Shown: positions 7,514-19,700 of the stretch, one piece after another
How the letters are laid out: each line of letters starts with the position of its first letter
How positions within the stretch are numbered: position 1 is the first letter of the stretch
Source of the DNA: Methanobacterium sp.
Lineage (GTDB): Archaea; Methanobacteriota; Methanobacteria; Methanobacteriales; Methanobacteriaceae
Assembly: GCA_030017655.1 (NCBI GenBank)
Contig: JASEIM010000009.1
Location: forward strand, 1-64,000
Length of the DNA: 64,000 bases
Reading direction: 5' to 3'
Program-made: the position numbers and the translations under genes
Notes under the pieces: generated by a model
Told to the model about the DNA's origin: nothing
The model's input: the letters and a program-made list of their open reading frames with translations, nothing else
The model's database searches: none

Positions 7514-8167
7514 ATTAAGCGACAATCGGCATGTGCATTGTTATTAGTGGTAACAATGGCAATGTGCATTTTTCCCTCAGTAGGGGGGGTAGAAGACCAA
7601 AATGCATCGGACAATAGTGCAAAAATTGGTTTAAACAAAGATATACAACCTTTAGAAGTAAATGCAGCTTCTAAATATAAAAAATACAAAAAAACTAAGA
7701 AATACAAGAAAGTCAAGAAGTACAAAAAAGCCAAAACTTACAAGAATGCCAAAAAGTACAAATATAAGCGAGTGAAGGTTAGATACAAGTCCAGGGGCAA
7801 ATGGAAAACTAAGTGGGTTTACAAAAAAGTAAACGCTGCTTCAAGTTATGAAACTAGTTATTATCGCACAAGCAGTGCAGGATGGACAAGCAATCCTCAA
7901 TTAGACACAATAATGAGATCTGGAGCTAAATATGGTTACAGGCGCGGTATCAGTACTGCTGCTGCTATGCAAAGGGCAGGGGCAGGAGATTGCTGGGCTA
8001 TGAGCGAATACTTAAACGGTAAACTTAAAAGTGCAGGATACAACTCAAGAATAGTTCAATACGCAACAAGCTATTCAAGTAAGCATAGATCAGTTCAAGT
8101 ATATCAAAATGGAAAATGGGTCACTGTTCCTTACAGAGCTTATGGTTACAATTCTATGTTCGTATAA
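7514..8167 (+). CDS. Secreted transglutaminase-like protein with Lys/Tyr repeat region
   Basis: About 217 residues. If translation starts at the unusual ATT 7514, which follows a strong GGAGGCGG site by 7 bases, the protein begins with a clean signal peptide (MKRQSACALLLVVTMAMC). A TTG at 7409 in the same frame would add 35 residues with no signal-like character and no ribosome binding site. Residues about 55-105 are tandem Lys/Tyr units of the KYKKxK type. The C-terminal domain has GDCWAMSEYLNGKL, a histidine in SSKHRSVQVY and GKWVTVPY, matching the Cys-His layout of transglutaminase-like cysteine peptidases; in this order such proteins act on the pseudomurein wall. Secreted, wall-associated role inferred. 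Confidence 0.72.
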   Translation: MKRQSACALLLVVTMAMCIFPSVGGVEDQNASDNSAKIGLNKDIQPLEVNAASKYKKYKKTKKYKKVKKYKKAKTYKNAKKYKYKRVKVRYKSRGKWKTKWVYKKVNAASSYETSYYRTSSAGWTSNPQLDTIMRSGAKYGYRRGISTAAAMQRAGAGDCWAMSEYLNGKLKSAGYNSRIVQYATSYSSKHRSVQVYQNGKWVTVPYRAYGYNSMFV

Positions 8168-8193
8168 AAGATGAATTTCCATGGCAGGAATGG

Positions 8194-8237
8194 CCCATTA
8201 TTGGGTGCAGTTGTAAATTTACAACTGTTAACCTTTT
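8194..8237 (+). terminator. Palindromic terminator candidate
   Basis: CCCA-ttat-TGGG is followed by a perfect 20-base palindrome (8208-8227, centre TAAATTTA) and then T-rich sequence (CCTTTTATTTTTGATTTTA). It begins 27 bases after the stop of the secreted protein gene and precedes the TIR gene promoter. Confidence 0.5.
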
Positions 8238-8349
8238 ATTTTTGATTTTAGAGGATATCTAAATCTATTTTTATTAATCATTATTTCCTTAAGTATTATA
8301 AGTAGATTCAAGACTAACTATTAATGAATTATAATTAGGGGATAAAAAA

Positions 8350-8748
8350 GTGTTTGAACTGGAATCAAAAAAATACAATATATTTATAAGCCACACTGGC
8401 AGAAAAGAAGAAGAATATTCCAGATTTGAAGAAAAACTAATATCAGCACATGATTTTGAATTTGATAACTACAGCACGCCCGAAGAAGATAAAACTACTG
8501 ATGAATCACTTGAAAAACAAATAAACCCTGTAGGCGTAGTTATAATCTTGTCTGGGTTATATAATAAATATAAAAACATTATCCAGAGGCAAATAGACAT
8601 TGCAGTTAAGACGAATAAACCTATAATCCTTATAAGGCCCTTTGGAATGGAAAACGTACCTTCAGAGCTTGAAGAAATCGCAGAAGATGTTGTGGGCTGG
8701 AATGCTCCATGTATAGTTGATGCAATAGAAGAAAATTATCAGGAATAA
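8350..8748 (+). CDS. TIR-like domain protein (MTH538/DUF1863 type)
   Basis: 132 residues. NIFISHTGRKEEEYSRFEEKLI, then KTTDESLEKQINPVGVVIILSGLYNKYKNIIQRQIDIAVKTNKPIILIRPF, then VPSELEEIAEDVVGWN, match the MTH538 TIR-like family (DUF1863), which is related to ThsB of the Thoeris defence system. GTG start after AGGGGATA. It stands alone with its own promoter (TATA-like near 8296); no ThsA, NADase or phage-defence gene is next to it. Could be an orphan signalling or defence protein; alternative is a housekeeping nucleotide-binding role. Confidence 0.78.
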   Translation: MFELESKKYNIFISHTGRKEEEYSRFEEKLISAHDFEFDNYSTPEEDKTTDESLEKQINPVGVVIILSGLYNKYKNIIQRQIDIAVKTNKPIILIRPFGMENVPSELEEIAEDVVGWNAPCIVDAIEENYQE

Positions 8749-8823
8749 TAAAAAAGAAATTTATTTGAGATTAATTATTCCTTCTAATCCTGGATAGTTT
8801 TTACAAAAATTTCAGAGGGTATT

Positions 8824-9318
8824 TCAGAATCTGCAGCTGCGCATTCCTCTCTTTTTAAGATATTGCTGATGATATTCCTCAGCCCTGTAAAATTTATATT
8901 TATCTGCAGGAACAATTTCTGTCACTATATCTCGATTAAATGTCCCTGATTTTTGTAGTTTTCCTTTTGAAGCATTAGCAGACTTTTTCTGTTCTTCATC
9001 GTAATAGAAGATGACTGATCTGTACTGTTCGCCTATATCTGGCCCCTGTCTATTTAGTGTTGTTGGATCATGAATTTTCCAGAAGACGTTAAGTAATTCC
9101 TCATAAGTTACTTCTGAAGGGTCGTAAGTTACTTCTACTGTTTCTGCATGGCCTGTTTTACCTGAACATACATCTTCATAGGTTGGATTTTCGGTATGGC
9201 CCCCCATATACCCAACAGCAGTAGATACAACTCCTTTAGTGTTTCTGAATTCTTCTTCAATCCCCCAGAAGCAGCCTGCAGCAAAAGCAGCTTTTTTAAG
9301 TTTATTTTCATCAGTCAT
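8824..9318 (-). CDS. msrA: Peptide methionine sulfoxide reductase MsrA
   Basis: 164 residues. The catalytic GCFWGIEEEF motif is at the N terminus, followed by VGYMGGHTENPTYEDVCSGKTGHAETVEV and DPTTLNRQGPDIGEQYRSVIFY, all diagnostic for MsrA. Reduces methionine-S-sulfoxide in oxidised proteins. ATG start after AGGTGT. Divergent from the ABC transporter operon. Confidence 0.95.
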   Translation of the reverse strand: MTDENKLKKAAFAAGCFWGIEEEFRNTKGVVSTAVGYMGGHTENPTYEDVCSGKTGHAETVEVTYDPSEVTYEELLNVFWKIHDPTTLNRQGPDIGEQYRSVIFYYDEEQKKSANASKGKLQKSGTFNRDIVTEIVPADKYKFYRAEEYHQQYLKKRGMRSCRF

Positions 9319-9490
9319 TTTTACACCTTTCTAGTTATAATAAAAAGTTTTAATTTTTTATTATTATATTTTGTGAATTTGATGTTTTTATCAGTTAACA
9401 TTCATAATTTTACATTTAAATTAATACATTTTATCTCTAAAATTACTATAGAGTTCTAATAAGAAAAAAGGGGGATAAATTGATAATAAA

Positions 9491-9498
9491 AATTTATA
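9491..9498 (+). promoter_or_regulatory. TATA box giving a leaderless ABC-transporter mRNA
   Basis: AATTTATA lies about 25-30 bases before the ATG at 9523, and no ribosome binding site is present between them, so transcription should start within a few bases of the start codon. Confidence 0.5.
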
Positions 9499-9522
9499 TG
9501 TTTTAAAATCAATCCTAAATAG

Positions 9523-10419
9523 ATGATAAGCATAAGCTCCCTGTCCAAATATTTCGGCAAAATACATGCTTTAGACAATTTAAACCTTGACATCAAAAAA
9601 GGAGAGCTTTTGGGGATAATAGGACCTAATGGAGCTGGAAAAACCACTGCAATAAGGATAATATGTGGTATATTAAAACCTGACTCTGGTGATGTTACTG
9701 TTGGGGGGTATAGCGTTTTAAGCGACCCGATAAAAGTCAAATCCATGATAGGATACCTTCCAGAAGAGCCTAACCTATATGAGAGATTTAAAGCACGCGA
9801 TTTATTGAAATACTTTGGAGAACTTTACGGAGTTCCAAAAGATAAACTTAATGAACGGATCAGTGAACTCTTAGAACTTGTTGGAATGGAAAAACGAGCG
9901 GATCACCGTATAAACACATTTTCAAAGGGATTACGCCAGAGAATTGGCATTGCAAGGGCGCTGATACATGATCCTCAGATTATTATATTTGATGAACCCA
10001 CAATGGGGCTTGATCCAGCAACATCTCTTGCAATAAGGGGATTTATTGAGGACCTTAAAGGTGAAAAAACAATTGTTTTGTGCACTCATTACATGGATGA
10101 AGCTGATGCTCTCTGCGACCGGGTGGCAATTCTAAATAGTGGTAAGATCAGGGATATGGGAACTCCAGAATATTTAAAAGCTAAAATACATGGCGACATA
10201 ATACTAAAAATAAAAATTAAACATCCAGACATTGATTTTAATAAAATTCATTCAGTAAGTTCCGTTGAAAATGTGAATTTAAAGGGTGAAACTCTCTCCA
10301 TATCTCTAAATTCTAAAGATGAAATTTCGGATATAGCAGCATTGATTGGAAATAATCTGATATCTATTAACACCAAAGAACCATCATTAGAGGATGTATT
10401 TATCCATTCAATAAAATAA
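9523..10419 (+). CDS. ABC transporter ATP-binding protein
   Basis: 298 residues. Walker A GPNGAGKT (about residue 36), signature-like FSKGLRQRIGIARAL, Walker B IIIFDEPTMGLDP and the switch histidine in LCTHYMDEADALCDR. The C-terminal extension after 220 is typical of drug/sodium-exporter-type (CcmA/NatA-like) ATPases. It overlaps the next permease gene (TAATG), so the three genes 9523-12888 form one exporter operon. Substrate unknown. Confidence 0.93.
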   Translation: MISISSLSKYFGKIHALDNLNLDIKKGELLGIIGPNGAGKTTAIRIICGILKPDSGDVTVGGYSVLSDPIKVKSMIGYLPEEPNLYERFKARDLLKYFGELYGVPKDKLNERISELLELVGMEKRADHRINTFSKGLRQRIGIARALIHDPQIIIFDEPTMGLDPATSLAIRGFIEDLKGEKTIVLCTHYMDEADALCDRVAILNSGKIRDMGTPEYLKAKIHGDIILKIKIKHPDIDFNKIHSVSSVENVNLKGETLSISLNSKDEISDIAALIGNNLISINTKEPSLEDVFIHSIK

Positions 10420-10436
10420 TGTTTAAGGGTTTATCT

Positions 10437-11642
10437 ATGAGATTCTCTAAAATAACAAAGTGGGAACTTAAAAACACTTTATCAAGTAAAAAATTCCTCA
10501 TGATTTTTATTTTACAATTTGGAGTTCTCATATTAATGATGAGTTTTTTCAACGTGTTTATCACAACTTTAGACTCTGAAGAGGGTATTTCATTATCTCC
10601 TTCTCTATCCGGGTTTGCATCTGTTCATGTTTTAGATAATGAGGGATTTTTTGTAGATAAACTTAATAAAGAAGTTCTAAATATTGAAAATTTGAATCAT
10701 AATGAATCATTAGCACGTTTAAAAGAAGGGAAAGTTACTGGAGTTTTAATTCTTCCTGAAGACTCCAGAGAAAGAATAGAAAAAATTCAAACAGTTAATG
10801 TAGACCTTTATGTGAATTCAGAAGATCCAAAGCAGGCAGTAGTTCTAAAGGAGGTAAATTCTACACTGGAGGCATTTTCAACTTCTATTTCTGATCAATG
10901 GGCCGATTCACTGATATCTCAAGAAAAAGTAGTGGATATCGAAGTTAAAGAAGAAAAAAAGGGCGAATCATTACCTTTACAGATTATAAAAAAAATGATG
11001 ATAGCAGTGCTGCTGTTTTTGCCTCTTTTTCTTTTTGGAAATATGGTTATTGACAGTATTGTGGGTGAAAAAGAGAGAAAAACTGGGGAAATATTAATTG
11101 CAATGCCGTTGAGCCATAGTGATATCATAATAGGTAAAAATCTGGCAATAATTTTAACAATAGCCCTGCAGGTAGGTATCTGGATTTTAATACTGTTAAT
11201 TGCAGGATTTAGCATTAAAAACCCTCTAATGGTTTATTTAGGAGTAGTATTGACTTCTGTCCCGATAATTGGTGTAACAAGTGTCGTAGCAGCATATTCA
11301 AAGAATTATAAAGAAGCAGGAATTGGATTAAGCTTTATTTATATATTTATTGTTGGGTTTCTAATTATTCCGGCACTTGCATATATTTCAAATAGATCCC
11401 CGTCATCTAATATATCGCCAATGACCATGGTAATGCGTCTTTTTTCAGGTGAAAATATACCTGCAGTTGATTTTATCATTCCCATTTTTTCTATTGCAAT
11501 AGTTAGTATCATTTCCTACTGGATATCAATTAAGCTGTTTAGGCGGGATGATATTATATTTGGGCCAAGACCCGGCTTAGTTAAACTTATAATGGATTTA
11601 TCAGGATTAAAAAAAAGAGGTTTTAAACAGATCAAAAAATGA
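10437..11642 (+). CDS. ABC-2 type permease
   Basis: About 401 residues. One N-terminal membrane segment, a large extracytoplasmic domain (about residues 50-170), then five or six membrane segments with the IVGEKERKTGEILIAMPLS motif characteristic of ABC-2 permeases of the NatB type. ATG 10437 has AAGGGT upstream; the alternative ATG 10419 overlaps the stop of the ATPase gene. Probably pairs with the second permease downstream to form a heterodimeric channel. Confidence 0.88.
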   Translation: MRFSKITKWELKNTLSSKKFLMIFILQFGVLILMMSFFNVFITTLDSEEGISLSPSLSGFASVHVLDNEGFFVDKLNKEVLNIENLNHNESLARLKEGKVTGVLILPEDSRERIEKIQTVNVDLYVNSEDPKQAVVLKEVNSTLEAFSTSISDQWADSLISQEKVVDIEVKEEKKGESLPLQIIKKMMIAVLLFLPLFLFGNMVIDSIVGEKERKTGEILIAMPLSHSDIIIGKNLAIILTIALQVGIWILILLIAGFSIKNPLMVYLGVVLTSVPIIGVTSVVAAYSKNYKEAGIGLSFIYIFIVGFLIIPALAYISNRSPSSNISPMTMVMRLFSGENIPAVDFIIPIFSIAIVSIISYWISIKLFRRDDIIFGPRPGLVKLIMDLSGLKKRGFKQIKK

Positions 11643-11748
11643 TATTGAAAAACCAATATTCCATCCAAATTAATCAAATAGTGGTCTACTAAATTAAAAT
11701 AAAATGTAAAAGCGTTAATTATATCAACTGTAAGTTAAAGGAGATAGA

Positions 11749-12888
11749 ATGAAGTTAATGGCTCTTTCAAAAAAGGAAGCTCAAGATATACTCACCAACA
11801 AAATTTATCTGCTGGTGGTATTTGTTCAGATATTTATAATTCTCGGCGCATTTGGTTTAGGCATAGCAAGTTCTATTGTAACTGATCCAGGGCTTCTTGA
11901 CAAATATGGAGTTACATCTTCACTAAAAGTTGGCATTTCAGAAGATTTAAAGGATTCTAGCATTGTTAATAACCTGAAAGCTCAAAACTTAAATGTGGTT
12001 TTCTTTAAAGATATAAATGAGGCAGACAAACTGCTTGGAACTCAGTTAGTTGCCGTAATTAGGGTTTCACCCCCTCCGGAAGAGGATATACTGCTACAAT
12101 CAGATACCACAAATGTGTTCTATCCTGTTGTATTTGAGAAAATAGATAGGGCCACAGATAAATTCAAATTAGAAAAAAAACTTAAATCTGCAGGAATAAG
12201 CAATGATTTAATAGAAAAAATTGAAAATCCATTAATTTTAAATGAAATTAAAGTTAACAATGAAAAAACTTCTGATCTAGCTATGAATACCTCATATTTT
12301 GTTGAAATAATGTATGGATTTATAGTTCCCTTTGTGCTTTTCCTTCCATTTTTCCTGGCAAGCAATATTGTAACTGACAGTATCGTGGGAGAAAGGGAAA
12401 GAAAAACATTTGAAATGCTTCTTATGACTCCTTTTTCAAGTTCAATGGTTATAATTGGAAAAATATTGCCAATATTCTCATTTTCAATGTTTCAAAGTAT
12501 AGCATGGCTTATTTTACTTGATTTTCTGGGTGCACCAATTTATAATACTTTTATTTTAATAGGAATCATGTTTTTTGTTGGTTTAGCATTTATAGGGATT
12601 GGAATATTGATTTCAATGTTTGTAGATAGTACAAAAGAGGCTAACTCGGCGATAACTCTTACTTTGATGTTTACATCATTTATCCTCTTTATACCTCTCT
12701 TTATGAAAATTCCATATTTAGAGGGCATATTGAACATTATTCCAACAGTTTTAATGGTTAAAATAGCTTCATCACCATCATTTGAACTTTCCTCACTTAT
12801 CTTTGTAATTCCAACAATTCTGATTTCAACTTTAATATTTGGATTAACTGTAAAGTATTTTAGACATGAAAGGGCTATACGTTTATAA
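11749..12888 (+). CDS. ABC-2 type permease (second subunit)
   Basis: 379 residues with the same architecture as its upstream neighbour: N-terminal helix, extracytoplasmic loop, then membrane segments and SIVGERERKTFEMLLMTPFS. Strong AAAGGAGAT before ATG. A 106-base gap separates it from the first permease, and a TATA-like TTATATCA near 11718 may give it an extra promoter. Confidence 0.88.
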   Translation: MKLMALSKKEAQDILTNKIYLLVVFVQIFIILGAFGLGIASSIVTDPGLLDKYGVTSSLKVGISEDLKDSSIVNNLKAQNLNVVFFKDINEADKLLGTQLVAVIRVSPPPEEDILLQSDTTNVFYPVVFEKIDRATDKFKLEKKLKSAGISNDLIEKIENPLILNEIKVNNEKTSDLAMNTSYFVEIMYGFIVPFVLFLPFFLASNIVTDSIVGERERKTFEMLLMTPFSSSMVIIGKILPIFSFSMFQSIAWLILLDFLGAPIYNTFILIGIMFFVGLAFIGIGILISMFVDSTKEANSAITLTLMFTSFILFIPLFMKIPYLEGILNIIPTVLMVKIASSPSFELSSLIFVIPTILISTLIFGLTVKYFRHERAIRL

Positions 12889-12914
12889 AATACTGAATAA
12901 TTAATTTTTAGTCC

Positions 12915-13925
12915 TTAAGAAGGATTCCAGGAGAATATATTCCATGAAATGAAAAATCCATCGCTTTTACCTTTTAAATCCTCAATTAATTTAAGTAACA
13001 GGTCTTTATCATTTATATTTGCCGGTAATTTAACTATCAATCTGTCTGTATTTTCTTCAACGCTCAAAACCTCATAAGAATTAAGATCTATATTTTCGGA
13101 TGGATTTATAATGGTTATCTCATGAAAATCGGCATTACTTCCAATTAAACCAATTGAAACCCTGATTATAATGAGTATAATTATCACAACACTCGGCTTT
13201 ATGAGATTTCTTGGCGAAAAAGGCGTTTTTATGGCATAAATCCCTAAAAGACCGCTCAATCCAACAAGAGCAGGTGCAGAGAACAATCCTCCATCGAGCA
13301 TACCTATTAAGGATGTAGTTATTGCAAAGGCGAGAATTACCTTGTAAAGATCCCTTCTGCCGTTTAGTGATATAATTCCAGCAATGTAAACAAGTGGAAA
13401 CGCAATAATAGCGATAAATGATACGGGAGAAACATACTGAGCAAGTGAACTTCCAGTATTTATATGGGATGGTACATAAATCCCTGATGAACTGACAAAG
13501 TAACCTAAAACTGATTTTAACACATGACTGTGGACTATGCTGGTGCTGCTGGCGCTCTGATTAAAGGATACAAATATTGTAAAGAGAGAAACACCAATTT
13601 TTACCCTTATCCAGATTTCCATGAGAATAATAAATATATAGGTGATGAAAACCATTAAGATGGTTAATTTAAGGTATTTCTGGCCATCAAATTTTAATAA
13701 TGACATTTTTTTAGTAATTGTTCCATTTTCATTGAAAAGGGGATAAAAAAATAATAAACTTCCCATTACCATAAACAAAATAACCGATTTACCCTCGGAT
13801 GATCCTTCCAGAAAAGGATACGTAAGGGTTAATATGATATTATCTAAAAAATTTGTAAAGAATAATAAAATTGCAAATAACATCATGAATATGCCGATTA
13901 TATTCAGTTTATTTAAGCGCAACAT
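12915..13925 (-). CDS. Integral membrane protein of unknown function
   Basis: 336 residues with about eight hydrophobic segments, then a soluble C-terminal domain of roughly 65 residues (from about 270) containing VEENTDRLIVKLPAN. Not recognised as a known transporter family. It is convergent with the exporter operon, 26 bases from its end, and lies upstream on the minus strand of nothing with which it obviously cooperates. Conserved hypothetical status is likely but unproven here. Confidence 0.7.
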   Translation of the reverse strand: MLRLNKLNIIGIFMMLFAILLFFTNFLDNIILTLTYPFLEGSSEGKSVILFMVMGSLLFFYPLFNENGTITKKMSLLKFDGQKYLKLTILMVFITYIFIILMEIWIRVKIGVSLFTIFVSFNQSASSTSIVHSHVLKSVLGYFVSSSGIYVPSHINTGSSLAQYVSPVSFIAIIAFPLVYIAGIISLNGRRDLYKVILAFAITTSLIGMLDGGLFSAPALVGLSGLLGIYAIKTPFSPRNLIKPSVVIIILIIIRVSIGLIGSNADFHEITIINPSENIDLNSYEVLSVEENTDRLIVKLPANINDKDLLLKLIEDLKGKSDGFFISWNIFSWNPS

Positions 13926-13985
13926 CTCACCTGATTTATTTTTTCTGATTAATTAGTTTTCAATATGGGCATGTTTACTATTAAA

Positions 13986-14549
13986 TTAACCTATAAGACT
14001 TATTATTAAACCCATCACAAGTCCTGAAATAATTGGAATGGGAATATTGTCATCTATTGGGCTGTAAGCTTCAGTTAATGTACCAAATACAGCTCCAAAA
14101 AGCGCTGGAATCACTGGAAGCTGGGTTAAAGCCCCTGCAAAACCAACGGCAAGAAATGCAATACTTCCTTCTACAGTTTTATTTTCGTTAAATGGAAGAT
14201 AATGTCTACCAAATCTTTTTCCAATTAGTGTAGATGCGGAGTCTCCAAAAAGAAGTATTATTATGGCTGCATTGGCAACTGAAATATTAAACCGGAATAG
14301 GTACAATGTTATTATAATTCCAATAAAAAAATAGATAAAACCTCTTTCATCGTTTTTCCGTTTTGTCCTTCTTAAAATCTCAGAAAAGAAGAAAACATAG
14401 CGCTGCTTATCTATCCTAAAGATTAGCTCCACAAATAACACAATTGCTATGCATATAAGCATAACGATGATTGGATCAAAAAACCATGTCAAAAAAACAA
14501 TAAAAATGCCTGATGCATGAATTAACTGTCTTAAACTCTCTCCTTTCAT
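13986..14549 (-). CDS. Dolichol/phytol kinase-like CTP-dependent lipid kinase
   Basis: 187 residues with about six membrane segments. LRQLIHASGIFIVF, LLFGDSASTLIGKRFGRHYLPFNENKTVEGSIAF and a C-terminal IPIISGLVMG match the SEC59/phytol kinase/CDP-diglyceride synthetase-like superfamily, where GDS, GK and EGS residues shape the CTP site. Likely phosphorylates a polyprenol such as dolichol or geranylgeraniol for archaeal lipid or glycan carriers. Exact substrate is not readable from sequence. A 60-base gap separates it from the next minus-strand gene. Confidence 0.75.
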   Translation of the reverse strand: MKGESLRQLIHASGIFIVFLTWFFDPIIVMLICIAIVLFVELIFRIDKQRYVFFFSEILRRTKRKNDERGFIYFFIGIIITLYLFRFNISVANAAIIILLFGDSASTLIGKRFGRHYLPFNENKTVEGSIAFLAVGFAGALTQLPVIPALFGAVFGTLTEAYSPIDDNIPIPIISGLVMGLIISLIG

Positions 14550-14591
14550 AAAATCAGGCCATTTATCTATTTTGAGGTTTCATTTAATATT

Positions 14592-16751
<2,160 letters not shown>

Positions 16752-16781
16752 TTTACCACACCATAATACTCCATTTAATCT

Positions 16782-19700
16782 TTATCCAGTCTTTTTAATT
16801 GTTATCCTAAGATTCTCATCCTCTATTTTCCACTCTTTGGTATAATCCCCTTCTTGCGCTTCAAATAACATTTTTTCGGCACGGACTTCATTGGAGATAA
16901 AGTCATAGAATGGTTCAATTAACTCTTTGAAACCCTGATCACATTCAATAAATACATGAATATTGGCTTCTACGTCAAGATCTAAGTCTTTTCGCATATC
17001 CTGAATTCTTCTTATAAGTTCTCTGGACATTGCTTCGGATAAGATCTCATCAGTAATTTCTGTATTCAAAAATACATTACCTGAATTGAAATCCGCACTT
17101 ACAAGGTTTTCTGGAAGTTCTGTTTCAAATAAAATATCATCAATTCCAAGTTCTATGCTCTTTTCATCAATTCTTACATTATATACTTCATTTTTATCCA
17201 GCTCATCCTTTACCTGTGCACCATCAGCTTCGGCAAGTTTTTGCATGACTTTAGGGGCATCTCCTCTAAGTTTTGGCCCGAGAGTTTTCAGATTGGGTTT
17301 AGCAATAATTTTCAAGTTTTCAAATTCATCTGTTGCTATGATCTCTTTTGTATTGGCCTGCTCCATGATAACTGCCTTGAGGGATTCAACTGCCTTTAAA
17401 ACATTTTCATTCTCTGAAACCACTACAATTTCTTTTACAGGCCATCTAAGTTTATATCTTGCAACGTCTCTTCCTCTTGCGCATGCTTCAATAATATCTC
17501 TAACGATATCCATATTTTCTTCTAAATCCTTATCAATAAGATCTTCATTGAACTCCCAGTCTTCCATGTGAACGCTTTCCTGAGCATTATCCTCGACTCC
17601 TTTCACCAGATTTTGATAGATTTCTTCGGTTATATGGGGAGTTATAGGGGCCATTACTTTTATTAGAAGCCTTAAAGTGTTATAGAGAGTATAGTAAGCA
17701 CCTAATTTGTCTGGATCTTCTTTTTCAACCCATGTACGACCTCTAATGAGTCTTATGTACCATCTGCTTAGATCTTCTAATATGAAGTTGTTTATTGATC
17801 TTGTAGCTTTATGAAGATGCAGAGAATCAAGAGCTTCTGCAACGTCTTTTGCAAGGGAATTAATTCGTGATGTAATCCATTTATCCTCATCTCTTAATTT
17901 GATATCATCTTTAGTGTATAATGTCGGGTTAAAATTGTCTATGGCCATATAAGTTGTTGAGAAGACATAAACATTCCAGAGAATGTTAAACATCTTATTT
18001 ACATTCTTTATTTCGTCCCATGTAAATTTAAGGTCTTCCCACGGTTTATTTCCCCATAGAAGATAAAATCTTAGTATATCTGCTCCGTACTGCTCAATAA
18101 CTTCATCTGGTTCAACAACGTTTCCCAGTGATTTACTCATCTTTCTACCTTCTTCATCAAGGGTAAAACCGTGCATTAAAACTTTTTTATAAGGTGTCTG
18201 GTTCAGTGAAATCACTCCACATCCTAATTGTGAATAGAACCATCCTCTTGTCTGATCATGTCCCTCTGTTATGAAATCATAGGGGAACCATTCTTCAAAC
18301 ATTTCTTTTTCCTGAGGATAATAGAGAGCAGCCCAGCCAGCAACTCCAGAATCTATCCAGACATCTAAAACGTCAGGCACGCGATTCATATCTCCTCCAC
18401 ATTCGCATTGAATGATAATTTCATCGACATAAGGTCTGTGTATGAAATCTCCTTCCAGTTTTCCTTTCACTGCACTTTCTTTAAGTTCTTCAATTGATCC
18501 TATAACGGTAATTTTATCACAGGATTCACATTTCCATATTGGGATAGGGATTCCCCAGTATCTCTGCCGGGATATGGTCCAATCACGCGCATTTTCAACC
18601 CAGTTACGAAATCTACTTTCTCCAGCCCATTCTGGGATCCATTCAACTTTGTCCAGCTCACTCAGCATTTTATCTTTGATTTCTGTGACTTTAAGGAACC
18701 ACTGCTGTGTTGCCAGATATATAATTGGAGTTTTACATCTCCAGCAGAAACCGTATCTGTGATCGATAACACCCTCACGAAGAAGTAGTCCATGGGCATC
18801 TAAATCGGCAATGATATATGGGTCTGCATCTTTTACGAATTCTCCAGTATATTTTCCTGCTTCTTCCTTGAATAATCCAGCTTCATCAACCGGACAGAAT
18901 ATAGGTATACCATATTTTTTACCTATTTCAAAGTCGTCTGGACCATGTCCTGGTGCCGTATGGACGCATCCAGTACCTTCAGTTAAAGTTACATGTTCTC
19001 CAGTTATTATTTTATGTTCAAATTCTTTCTGGACTGGAATTTCATTAAAAAGAGGGTGAAGATATTCTAAACCTTCAAGATCCTTCCCTTTAACCACTTT
19101 AACTATCTCATAATCCTGATCTTCGAATAAAGAATTAACAAGGGCTTCTGCCATTATATAAATTTCATCAAGGATCTTAACATAAGCATAATCAAAATCG
19201 GGATGTACTGATACTGCCATATTTGCTGGAAGAGTCCAGGGTGTTGTTGTCCATATTAAAATATATTCATTACCTTTTTCAGATGATTTTAGAGGGAATT
19301 TAACATATATTGAAGGATCTTCTTTGTTTTCATAGTCTATTTCTGCAAGTGCAAGTGCAGTTTCGCATCTTGGACACCATGTTATAACACGCAGGTCATT
19401 TATTAGTAGATTCTTTTCATGTGCACGTTTTAATGTCCACCAACAGGATTCCATGTATTTGGTGTCAAATGTGACATAAGGGTTATCCCAGTCCATCCAG
19501 ACCCCGAGCATTTTAAACTGTTCAGTCATAAGGCCTTTATTTTCAATTGCAAATTCTTTACATTTTTCAACAAAGTTATCAATACCAATTCTGGTTTCGA
19601 TTTCCTTTTTGCTTTTTAATCCAAGTAGTCCTTCTACTTTATGTTCTATAGGGAGTCCATGGGTGTCCCATCCGGCTTGTCTCCTAAGGTTAAAGCCTGA

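Noticed and set aside
9196..9459. Plus-strand open frame across the start of msrA
   Set aside because: Lies mostly opposite msrA coding sequence and AT-rich intergenic DNA; a shadow frame.
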